IMG/VR virus record: IMGVR_UViG_3300007735_000663
Coordinates: 1-35,553 of that record
Length of the DNA: 35,553 bases
Reading direction: 5' to 3' (one strand)
From: a virus
Both the position numbers and the translations under genes were made by a program. Shown here piece by piece: positions 1 through 6,428 of the stretch. The notes beneath the pieces are model-generated. The model did not search any database, was not told the origin of the DNA, and saw only the letters and a program-made list of their open reading frames with translations. The first letter of the stretch is position 1, and each line of letters begins with the position of its first letter.

Positions 1-123
1 CCTTCGCTACCGCCGACCTGCTCCTGCCCCAAGGCGTGGACATGGCCGCTCGCGCTGTCCATAACGGCATCAGCCTGCGCGTTGTTCGTCAGTACGACAT
101 CAACAACGACCGTATGCCCTGCC
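1..123. repeat. terminal overlap identical to 35431-35553
   Basis: The first 123 bases are repeated exactly as the last 123 bases. The coat gene reads through the join in frame (codon start at base 3 here, codon start at 35430 at the other end). This is what an assembler leaves when a circular or circularly permuted molecule is opened. A true direct terminal repeat is less likely because it would cut the coat gene in linear virion DNA. The unit length is therefore 35,430 bp. Confidence 0.95.
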
Positions 124-188
124 GTATCGACGTTCTGTACGGCTACAGCACCATCCGTCCCCAAATGGGCGTTCGGATGTGGGGCTGA
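1..188 (+). CDS. major coat protein, P22 gp5-like, 3' part
   Basis: This is the C-terminal end of the coat gene that begins at 34419. The reading frame starts at base 3 and ends at TGA 186-188. Joined across the circular junction the gene is 1,200 nt and encodes 399 residues, a little shorter than P22 gp5 (430). The segment reads in frame with the end of the window. The stop is followed 7 nt later by a UUCG-capped hairpin and then the ribosome binding site of the next virion gene. Confidence 0.93.
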   Translation, partial: FATADLLLPQGVDMAARAVHNGISLRVVRQYDINNDRMPCRIDVLYGYSTIRPQMGVRMWG

Positions 189-195
189 TTTTGAC

Positions 196-209
196 GCCCC
201 TTCGGGGGC
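196..209 (+). terminator. UUCG-capped hairpin after coat gene
   Basis: The sequence GCCCC-TTCG-GGGGC forms a 5-bp GC stem with a UUCG tetraloop, 7 nt after the coat stop. No T-run follows, so it is more likely a transcript-stabilising or attenuating hairpin than a full intrinsic terminator. It is the first of three similar hairpins in consecutive gene gaps. Confidence 0.55.
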
Positions 210-242
210 TTCAATTCGTAACTCTCTTGAAAGGAAATTATC

Positions 243-671
243 ATGGCTCTCCCTAATGGCGCAGGTGGCTATCAACTTGGCGATGGCAACCTTGGCGAAA
301 TCAGCTTTTACAACACCAGTGCCCCGGCTGTGCTGACCGGCGCAGCCGTCACCATCACCCCGGCCAACCTGGCCGCCGGTGTTTGCACGATGGATTCGGG
401 CGGCACGGACGCAGGCGCGTATGTGTTTCCCACTGGTGCGCTGATTGACGCTGCATTCCCCAGCCTCAAGGTTGGCTCGACGTTTGACTGCTCCTTCGTC
501 AACATTGGCGACAACGCAGCAAACGATGTGGTCTTCACTGCTGGCACGGGCAACACCCTCGTCGGTAACGACACGATCCAGGACTCGCTGACCAAAACCA
601 GCAACACCTCTGGCACGTTCCGTTTCCGCAAGACGGGTGACGCGGCGTATAGCATCTACCGCATCTCCTAA
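243..671 (+). CDS. small virion-type protein, possible head decoration
   Basis: This encodes 142 residues, starting at ATG 243 with a strong GAAAGGAA ribosome binding site at about 232-239. The sequence is Gly/Ala/Thr/Asn-rich with alternating hydrophobic positions and almost no charged helical stretches, as expected of a beta-rich virion protein. It ends in a Phe-Arg-Phe-Arg strand and Tyr-Ser-Ile-Tyr-Arg-Ile-Ser. It lies directly downstream of coat, where decoration or head-stabilising proteins are often found. I do not recognise a named family. The role is inferred from position and composition only. Confidence 0.75.
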   Translation: MALPNGAGGYQLGDGNLGEISFYNTSAPAVLTGAAVTITPANLAAGVCTMDSGGTDAGAYVFPTGALIDAAFPSLKVGSTFDCSFVNIGDNAANDVVFTAGTGNTLVGNDTIQDSLTKTSNTSGTFRFRKTGDAAYSIYRIS

Positions 672-678
672 GAACCAA

Positions 679-698
679 GAGGGGGCTTCGGCCCCCTC
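679..698 (+). terminator. UUCG-capped hairpin, 8-bp stem
   Basis: GAGGGGGC-TTCG-GCCCCCTC is a perfect 8-bp GC-rich stem with a UUCG loop, 7 nt after the stop of the preceding gene and 10 nt upstream of the next ribosome binding site. No T-run follows, so partial termination or 3'-end protection of the upstream message is more likely than complete termination. Confidence 0.65.
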
Positions 699-715
699 GT
701 CTGAAAGGAACCATC

Positions 716-952
716 ATGGCAAACAACAAACCAGTAGGCGTTGCATACGCTGACCCTGAGTTGACGAGCGCCACTTTTACGCCTGTCACCGTTGCTTCGT
801 TGCCTGCCGCATCGACAGCAATTGCCGGTATGCGTATGGCGGTGAACAACTCCAACGCTACCTTGACGGCTGGCATTGGAGCGATTGTTGCAGGCGGCGG
901 CTCCAGCGTGGTGCCGGTATTCTGCGACGGCACCAACTGGCGCATTGGCTGA
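716..952 (+). CDS. small virion-type protein of unknown function
   Basis: This encodes 78 residues, with AAAGGA at about 704-709 as a clear ribosome binding site. The product is Ala/Thr/Val-rich with predicted beta strands. It ends in a CDGTNW-type motif, a short pattern that recurs at the C-termini of phage fibre and capsid-associated proteins; a similar ending (SDGTNW) occurs in the fibre-like protein at 3455-4819. There is no signal peptide or membrane segment. Its place in the coat cluster suggests a minor structural protein. I cannot name a family. Confidence 0.7.
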   Translation: MANNKPVGVAYADPELTSATFTPVTVASLPAASTAIAGMRMAVNNSNATLTAGIGAIVAGGGSSVVPVFCDGTNWRIG

Positions 953-958
953 TTAAGT

Positions 959-974
959 GGGGACTTCGGTCCCC
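959..974 (+). terminator. UUCG-capped hairpin, 6-bp stem
   Basis: GGGGAC-TTCG-GTCCCC is a perfect 6-bp stem with a UUCG loop, 6 nt after the stop at 952. It repeats the design of the hairpins at 196 and 679. A GTG at 957 that would extend the next gene upstream lies at the foot of this stem, which argues against that start. Confidence 0.6.
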
Positions 975-986
975 GCTTCTGCACCT

Positions 987-1184
987 ATGGCAGCAATTTA
1001 TCTCACCCACCCCGTCCACGGCGCCAAAGTTGCGACGATGGACATCGAGGCTGATTTTGATGTTCAAAACGGCTGGTCGCGGTACAATTTTGACGAGCAA
1101 ATTGAGCAAGAACCCGAACTGACGCCGGTCGTGCGGCGCGGGCGGCGCAAGAAGGCCGAAGACGTAGCCGACGAAGGAGAGTGA
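987..1184 (+). CDS. conserved small phage protein with basic C-terminus
   Basis: This encodes 65 residues from ATG 987. The frame is open back to GTG 957, but that start sits in a hairpin. Neither start has a good Shine-Dalgarno sequence, so the start is uncertain. The protein opens with Met-Ala-Ala-Ile-Tyr-Leu-Thr-His-Pro, is acidic in the middle, and has a strongly basic patch (VRRGRRKK) before an acidic tail. It stops 1 nt before the gp4-like gene, whose AAGGAG lies inside this frame, so the two are probably translationally coupled. I know of no function. It may be a minor head protein. Confidence 0.65.
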   Translation: MAAIYLTHPVHGAKVATMDIEADFDVQNGWSRYNFDEQIEQEPELTPVVRRGRRKKAEDVADEGE

Positions 1185-1185
1185 C

Positions 1186-1917
1186 ATGGCGACCTACACC
1201 GCAAGCGATCAGATCAACCGGGCGCTGCGGCTGCTGGGTGTGCTCGCCGAGGGGGAAACGCCTTCGGCATCGGTGTCGCAAGATGCCCTGATGGCACTAA
1301 ACCAGATGATCGACTCGTGGAATACCGAGCGACTGTCTGTTTTCTGCACCATTGACCAGATCGTCAACTGGCCGGTTGGCTCAATTGAAGAAACCCTTGG
1401 CCCCACAGGCTCCTTGGTGCGCTTGAACGGCACGGCTGTGCGGCCTGTTTTGGTTGACGACGCCACGTATTTCAAAGACCCCGGCACCGGCGTGTCCTAC
1501 GGCATCAAGCTGATCAACCAGCAGCAGTACGACGGCATCGCGGTCAAGACCGTAACATCGACCTACCCCCAGGTCATGTTCGTCAACAACACGTACCCGG
1601 ACTTTACGATCAACCTGTATCCGCGTCCCACGCGCCTGCTGGAGTTCCACTTCATCAGTGTGCAGGAGTTGACGCAACCTGCGAACCTGTCCACGCAGAT
1701 TCTGTTCCCGCCAGGTTATCTGCGGGCGTTCACGTACAACTTGGCCTGCGAGATTGCACCCGAGTACGGCGTTGAGCCGTCGCCGCAAGTGCAGCGTATT
1801 GCAATGTACAGCAAGCGCAATCTCAAGCGCATCAACAACCCGGATGATGTGATGTCGATGCCGTACTCGCTGATTGCAACGCGCCAGCGGTACAACATCT
1901 ACGCCGGTAACTACTGA
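1186..1917 (+). CDS. head completion/tail accessory factor, P22 gp4-like
   Basis: This encodes 243 residues, with AAGGAG at 1174-1179. The N-terminal half is helical, opening with a SDQINRALRLLGVL-type start and then a conserved DALMALNQMIDSW stretch. This is the hallmark of the P22 tail accessory factor family. In P22, gp4 binds the underside of the portal after packaging and forms the platform for gp10 and the tailspikes. P22 gp4 is 166 residues; this longer version carries a beta-rich central part (about 60-160) with a NLYPRP segment. The stop overlaps the start of the gp10-like gene by one base, consistent with coupled translation of the two partners. Confidence 0.82.
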   Translation: MATYTASDQINRALRLLGVLAEGETPSASVSQDALMALNQMIDSWNTERLSVFCTIDQIVNWPVGSIEETLGPTGSLVRLNGTAVRPVLVDDATYFKDPGTGVSYGIKLINQQQYDGIAVKTVTSTYPQVMFVNNTYPDFTINLYPRPTRLLEFHFISVQELTQPANLSTQILFPPGYLRAFTYNLACEIAPEYGVEPSPQVQRIAMYSKRNLKRINNPDDVMSMPYSLIATRQRYNIYAGNY

Positions 1918-3452
1918 TGAAGACCCCGATCCTTGGCTCGACCTATGTGGCCCGCAGCGTCAATGCTGCGGACGCCCGCATGGTCAACCTGTATCCCGAG
2001 GTACTGCAAGAGGGCAAAGAGGCGGCGTACTTGCAGCGCTGCCCCGGCTTGCAGCTTCTTGCCAGCATCGGCATCGGACCAATCCGGGGGTTGTGGGCGT
2101 TCTCCAACAACGCCAGCGATGCTTTTGTTGTGTCGGGTACAAGCCTATACAAGATCAACACCAGTTACGCCGCCACGCTGATTGGCACGATTGCTGGCAC
2201 CGGCCCGGTCAGCATGGCCGACAACGGCACGCAGTTGTTTATTGCGGCCAACGGCCCGAGCTACATCTACAACAACACGACCAACGCTTTCTCGCAGATC
2301 ACCGACCCGGACTTCCCCGGCGCGGTGTCGGTGGGCTTTCTGGACGGCTATTTCGTCTTCAACGAGCCGAACAGCCAAAAAATCTGGATCACCAGCCTGC
2401 TTGACGGTTTGTCCGTAGACCCGCTGGACTTTGCCAGCGCCGAAGGCTCGCCCGACGGCGTGGTCGGCCTGATCATCGACCACCGCGAGGTGTGGGTCTT
2501 CGGCACCAACTCGGTTGAGGTCTGGTACGACGCCGGCACGCAAGATTTCCCGCTCCAGCGCATCCAAGGCGCATTCAACGAGATCGGCTGCGTCTCGGCC
2601 TACACCCTTGCCAAGATGGACAACGGCATCTTCTGGCTGGGCGCCGACGCCCGTGGCCGAGGCATTGTCTACCGGGCCAACGGCTACACCGGCCAGCGCA
2701 TCAGCACCCACGCGGTCGAGTGGCACATCCAGCAGTATGGCGACATCAGCGACGCGCTGGCGTACACCTACCAGCAAGACGGCCACAGCTTCTATGTGCT
2801 GATCTTCCCGAGCGCTAACACGACTTGGGTTTATGACGTTGCCACGCAAGCATGGCATGAGCGAGCTGGCTGGAGCAACGGTGAGTTCACCCGGCACCGC
2901 AGCAACTGCCAAATGTCGTTCAACAACGAAATCATTGTGGGCGACTACGAGAACGGCAACCTGTACACCTTCGACATGGAGACGTATGCCGACAACGGTC
3001 AGATTCAGAAGTGGCTGCGTAGCTGGCGAGCGCTTCCACCGGGTCAAAATAATTTACGTCGCACGGCTCATCACGCCATGCAAATTGACATTGAATCGGG
3101 CGTGGGGCTCAATGGCTCAATGATCGCTGAGTCCGTTTATCTTCAAGCGGAAAATGGCGATTATTTGGTAACTGAGTCTGGCGACTATTTGATTGAAGAA
3201 CAACAGTCTTTAGTGACTCAAGGCAGCGATCCTGAAGTCATGCTGCGTTGGTCGGATGATGGCGGTCACACTTGGTCGAACTATCACACTTCCAACGTCG
3301 GCAAAATTGGTGAGTTTTATCGTCGAGTCTGGTTTCGCAGGCTGGGTATGACGCTCAAGCTGCGTGACCGCGTGTATGAACTGTCGATGACCGATCCGGT
3401 CAAAACGGCCATCATGGGCGCCGAACTGATCATCAGCCCGACCAATGCTTAA
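1917..3452 (+). CDS. packaged DNA stabilisation protein, P22 gp10-like
   Basis: This encodes 511 residues (P22 gp10 has 472) and starts in the TGATG overlap with the gp4-like gene. The N-terminus has the family pattern in which residues near 10-30 read ARSVNAADARMVNLYPE. Repeated beta-propeller-like strands follow, with motifs such as VWVFGTNSVEVWYD and IFWLGADARGRG. In P22 this protein closes the portal channel below gp4 and holds the needle. Around residues 405-430 is an acidic repeat (ENGDYL then ESGDYL) within DNA of lower GC than its flanks, which looks like a recently exchanged module. The remaining C-terminal part is again family-like (WSDDGGHTWSNY). Confidence 0.86.
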   Translation: MKTPILGSTYVARSVNAADARMVNLYPEVLQEGKEAAYLQRCPGLQLLASIGIGPIRGLWAFSNNASDAFVVSGTSLYKINTSYAATLIGTIAGTGPVSMADNGTQLFIAANGPSYIYNNTTNAFSQITDPDFPGAVSVGFLDGYFVFNEPNSQKIWITSLLDGLSVDPLDFASAEGSPDGVVGLIIDHREVWVFGTNSVEVWYDAGTQDFPLQRIQGAFNEIGCVSAYTLAKMDNGIFWLGADARGRGIVYRANGYTGQRISTHAVEWHIQQYGDISDALAYTYQQDGHSFYVLIFPSANTTWVYDVATQAWHERAGWSNGEFTRHRSNCQMSFNNEIIVGDYENGNLYTFDMETYADNGQIQKWLRSWRALPPGQNNLRRTAHHAMQIDIESGVGLNGSMIAESVYLQAENGDYLVTESGDYLIEEQQSLVTQGSDPEVMLRWSDDGGHTWSNYHTSNVGKIGEFYRRVWFRRLGMTLKLRDRVYELSMTDPVKTAIMGAELIISPTNA

Positions 3453-3454
3453 GC

Positions 3455-4819
3455 ATGGCGAACGTCGATCTTACCAACATCACGCCCCCACGGGTGCCGC
3501 TGATCGATCAGCGCACTGGGCTGATCTCGCGTGAGTGGTATCGGTTTTTCCTCAATCTGTTCCAACTGACCGGCAGCGGTCAAAACACCACGTCGCTGAC
3601 AGACTTGCAGGTCGGGCCGCCGCCTACGCAGCAGGAAGATTTCACTGACATCATCATCGACATCCAAGGGCTTTTAACGCAGCCTGTGGCCGGCACCCCT
3701 GAGTTGCAGGCCGCGCTTGACGCCGTGCGGCAGGAGTTGCAGACGCTGCCGCCCAAGGCCGTCGATGAGTTGCAGCAGCAGATCAACACCCTGCGGCAAG
3801 AGGTGCAGACATCGCCTCGCCAAGAACTTGGCACGTTTGCTGCACTGCAACAAGACAACCTGCCGTGGACAATCTTTGACACCACGGCCAGCAGCGTACC
3901 TACTGCGATTGGCACCGTGGCGTGGGATGGCGGCACGACGCTGGGCGTCCAGATGACAGCTAACGTGCTGCTCAAGGTGGGTGAGGCCGAGTACATCTAC
4001 GCCAAGGCGTCAGCCACCATCACCAAGGGTCAGGTGTGCTACCACACTGGCGCGGTGGGGTCGTCCGGCGTCACTACGGTAGCGCCTGCGCCAATCGGCC
4101 TAGCAGACCCCAACGGGATCGTCGGCATCGCTGCCGAGTCGATTGCGCTTAACGACTTTGGCTTGATTCAGATCAGCGGCGACATAAAAGGGTTTGACAC
4201 AACCGGCAGCAGCGTCGGCGAGACGTGGGCCGACGGCGACCCGCTGTACTACAACCCGGCGTATGTCGGGTCGATGACCAACGTCAAGCCGTCAGCGCCC
4301 AACCAGAAAACCTACATGGGTGAGGTCATCAACGCCGGGTCGGGCGGCTCTGGTTCCATGCACATCCGCATCACCCCAGGCTCTGTACTGGGCGGCACCG
4401 ACAGCAACGTGCAGTTTGGTACGGTCAACAACGGCGACTTGATCCAGTACAACGGAACCTACTGGACAAATGTCACTGCGGCGTCTGTGATTGCTGGAGC
4501 GGGCGGCGCCCCTGTCACCAAAACCGCCAACTTTTCGGTGGCTGCCAATGAAACTTGGCTGATCAACAACAAGTCTGGCTCGTCCTGCACCGTGACGCTA
4601 CCCACCGCGTCCAGCTACACGGGCCGGGTGCTGCACTTTCAAAACTATCAAGCGCAGACTCTGGTGTCGGCGTCAAGCAACGTCGTGCCGCTGGCCGGTG
4701 GGGCGGCGACCACGGCCATTCTTGAAGCCGTGGCTGGGGCAAACGCCACCTTGGTTTCTGACGGAACAAATTGGATAATGACGCAGTACGACTCCAACAA
4801 CGCACTGCAATTGGAATAA
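3455..4819 (+). CDS. tail needle/fibre-like virion protein
   Basis: This encodes 454 residues, 2 nt after the gp10-like stop, with no good ribosome binding site, so it may depend on coupling. The N-terminus has a PPRVPLIDQRTGLISREWYRFF segment, a recurrent anchor-like motif in podovirus tail proteins. Residues about 80-125 are Gln/Leu-rich and helical, suggesting a trimeric coiled coil. The rest is beta-rich and Gly/Ser/Thr-rich, with a C-terminal domain ending near SDGTNW. In P22 the position after gp10 is occupied by the needle gp26. The same order and the helix-then-knob layout make a needle or central fibre plausible, but homology to gp26 is not visible. Confidence 0.72.
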   Translation: MANVDLTNITPPRVPLIDQRTGLISREWYRFFLNLFQLTGSGQNTTSLTDLQVGPPPTQQEDFTDIIIDIQGLLTQPVAGTPELQAALDAVRQELQTLPPKAVDELQQQINTLRQEVQTSPRQELGTFAALQQDNLPWTIFDTTASSVPTAIGTVAWDGGTTLGVQMTANVLLKVGEAEYIYAKASATITKGQVCYHTGAVGSSGVTTVAPAPIGLADPNGIVGIAAESIALNDFGLIQISGDIKGFDTTGSSVGETWADGDPLYYNPAYVGSMTNVKPSAPNQKTYMGEVINAGSGGSGSMHIRITPGSVLGGTDSNVQFGTVNNGDLIQYNGTYWTNVTAASVIAGAGGAPVTKTANFSVAANETWLINNKSGSSCTVTLPTASSYTGRVLHFQNYQAQTLVSASSNVVPLAGGAATTAILEAVAGANATLVSDGTNWIMTQYDSNNALQLE

Positions 4820-4829
4820 GGAGCCTCCC

Positions 4830-5165
4830 ATGACTGTCACAGTTCGCGTACTCGTCCCGGCCAAAACGGTCGAGAACAGCCAAACCACCCAGTACACCGC
4901 CACTGGCGTGACTACGATCATCGACAAGTTCACCGCAACCAATTACAGCGCGGCTGCGGCGACGATCAGCGTCAACCTCGTCACGGTGTCTGGCTCGGCT
5001 GGCAACAACAACTTGATCACCAAGACCAAGACGCTCCAGCCTGCCGAGGTCTACACGTTCCCCGAACTGGTCGGCCAGGTGCTTGGCTCCGGCGACTTCA
5101 TCAGTACAATCGCTGGAACTGCCAGCGCCATCAACATGCGCGTCAGCGGGCGCGAGGTGACTTAA
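4830..5165 (+). CDS. small beta-rich virion protein
   Basis: This encodes 111 residues, with AGGAGCC at about 4819-4825 as ribosome binding site. The composition is dominated by Thr, Val, Ser, Ala and Asn in alternating patterns. There are no Cys residues and no membrane segment, so a small beta-sandwich is likely. It follows the fibre-like gene, and its stop codon overlaps the start of the cupin-like gene by one base. Similar small proteins are common in podovirus structural clusters, but I do not know a function. A minor tail or capsid surface protein is the likeliest guess. Confidence 0.7.
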   Translation: MTVTVRVLVPAKTVENSQTTQYTATGVTTIIDKFTATNYSAAAATISVNLVTVSGSAGNNNLITKTKTLQPAEVYTFPELVGQVLGSGDFISTIAGTASAINMRVSGREVT

Positions 5166-5722
5166 TGGACTTGGCTTGCGAAACATCGTTTGATCTTGCG
5201 GTCGTCACACCTGACAAGGTGTTGGCGCTGCAAGACGAATTGTTTAAGATGCCGCAGGCCGACATCGTGACCGAGCATGTGTTTTTGCCAGGTGTTTACG
5301 AACGAAAGATTGTCGTTCCTCCGTGGACTGTATTGACGGGCGCAGAACACAAAGTAGCATATCGGGTAAGGTTGGAAAAAGGCACTATTGCGGTCACAAC
5401 CGACGAGGGTGTAAAGACTCTAACCGGGCCATGTGAATTTGACGCGCCTGCGGGCACTCAGCGAGCGGGGCGAGTGTTTGATGAAGAAGTGATCTGGGTG
5501 GACGTTTACGACAACCCAGACGATTGTCGAGACATTCCCACACTTGAGAACAGGCTGTATGTTGTGCCCGTGTGGGGTCTTGGTGACAGCCGCACAGAAG
5601 TGCAAAAAGCGATGATCGCGTATCGGTCAATGCTTTTGGATTTTGGTGTCGAAAAGACTGTAGCTACAGATGCTGCCATAAGCGCGTTTGAGCACAAACC
5701 GCTTGTTGTTGAAGTCGGATAA
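5165..5722 (+). CDS. cupin-like phage protein
   Basis: This encodes 185 residues, overlapping the previous stop by one base. The middle region (about 40-115) has the strand order of a cupin barrel: FLPGVYERKIVVPPWTVLTG, then a KGTIAV turn, then GPCEFDAPAGTQRAGRV. The second cupin motif G-P-x-x-F-x-A-P-A-G is recognisable, but the usual His-x-His metal ligands are not obvious, so it may be structural and not an enzyme. The C-terminal 40 residues are helical. Proteins of this type occur in other podovirus virion clusters; their role is not established to my knowledge. Confidence 0.72.
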   Translation: MDLACETSFDLAVVTPDKVLALQDELFKMPQADIVTEHVFLPGVYERKIVVPPWTVLTGAEHKVAYRVRLEKGTIAVTTDEGVKTLTGPCEFDAPAGTQRAGRVFDEEVIWVDVYDNPDDCRDIPTLENRLYVVPVWGLGDSRTEVQKAMIAYRSMLLDFGVEKTVATDAAISAFEHKPLVVEVG

Positions 5723-5733
5723 GGAGAATTATT

Positions 5734-6426
5734 ATGGCTGGATGGATGGCCGCCGCAGTAGTCGGCAGCGCGTTGATCGGATCGCAAGCGTCTAGGCGCG
5801 CGGCCAGTACGCAAGCTGAAGCCGCCCGCGAATCGGGCGATGTGCAGCGCGAAATCTTTGAGCGGCAAGTTGAACTAAGCAAGCCATACCGCGAGGCTGG
5901 CGAAACAGCGCTTAACAAACTGATTCCGCTGGCAACCGAGTACACGCCGTTTGGAACGCAACAGTTCCAAGCTGATCCTGGTTATGCCTTCAGATTGTCC
6001 GAGGGTCAGAAGGCGCTGGAGCGCTCGGCTGCGGCCCGAGGCGGTTTGATGTCAGGCGCTACTGGCAAAGCGCTGACGCGCTACGGCCAAGAGATGGGTT
6101 CGCAAGAATATCAGAACGCTTTTAACCGCTACCAAGCCGAGCGCCAAGCGCGGCTCAATCCGCTGCAATCGCTGGCCGGTGTAGGCCAGACCGCATCGCA
6201 ACAACTCGCAGGACAGGCGGGGCAGTTTGGCTCTAACCTTGCGGAAACCATCGGCGCAGGCGCCCAGGCTAGGGCGTCTGGCTACATGGGTACGGCAAGC
6301 GCGATTGGTGGCGGCTTGAACCAGTACCTGAACTACAGCCAGAACCAAGCGCAAAACGCGCTGCTGCAACAGGCTCTTAACAGCCGCCGTTACGACCCGT
6401 CTAACTTTACTGGCGTGGGGTACTGA
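5734..6426 (+). CDS. DNA ejection protein (P22 gp7-like role)
   Basis: This encodes 230 residues, with AAGGAG at about 5721-5726. A hydrophobic N-terminal segment (residues 2-17, with a GWMAAAVVGSALIG core) is followed by a long amphipathic helical region rich in Ala, Gln and Arg. The stretch around 80-130 (DPGYAFRLSEGQKALERSA, then SGATGKALTRYGQ) is a frequently seen signature of podovirus DNA transfer/ejection proteins. It is the first of three consecutive genes of this type, matching the P22 order 7-20-16. In P22 these proteins leave the virion with the DNA and help it cross the periplasm. Confidence 0.78.
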   Translation: MAGWMAAAVVGSALIGSQASRRAASTQAEAARESGDVQREIFERQVELSKPYREAGETALNKLIPLATEYTPFGTQQFQADPGYAFRLSEGQKALERSAAARGGLMSGATGKALTRYGQEMGSQEYQNAFNRYQAERQARLNPLQSLAGVGQTASQQLAGQAGQFGSNLAETIGAGAQARASGYMGTASAIGGGLNQYLNYSQNQAQNALLQQALNSRRYDPSNFTGVGY

Positions 6427-6428
6427 TC

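Noticed and set aside
1-123. A T7-like direct terminal repeat
   Set aside because: The repeat is inside the coat gene, which would be split in linear virion DNA. Assembly overlap of a circular or permuted genome is simpler.
2145-3047. A 300-codon open frame antisense to the gp10-like gene
   Set aside because: The Val/Asp-rich sequence mirrors the codon structure of the gp10-like gene. It shows no domain and has no place in an operon.
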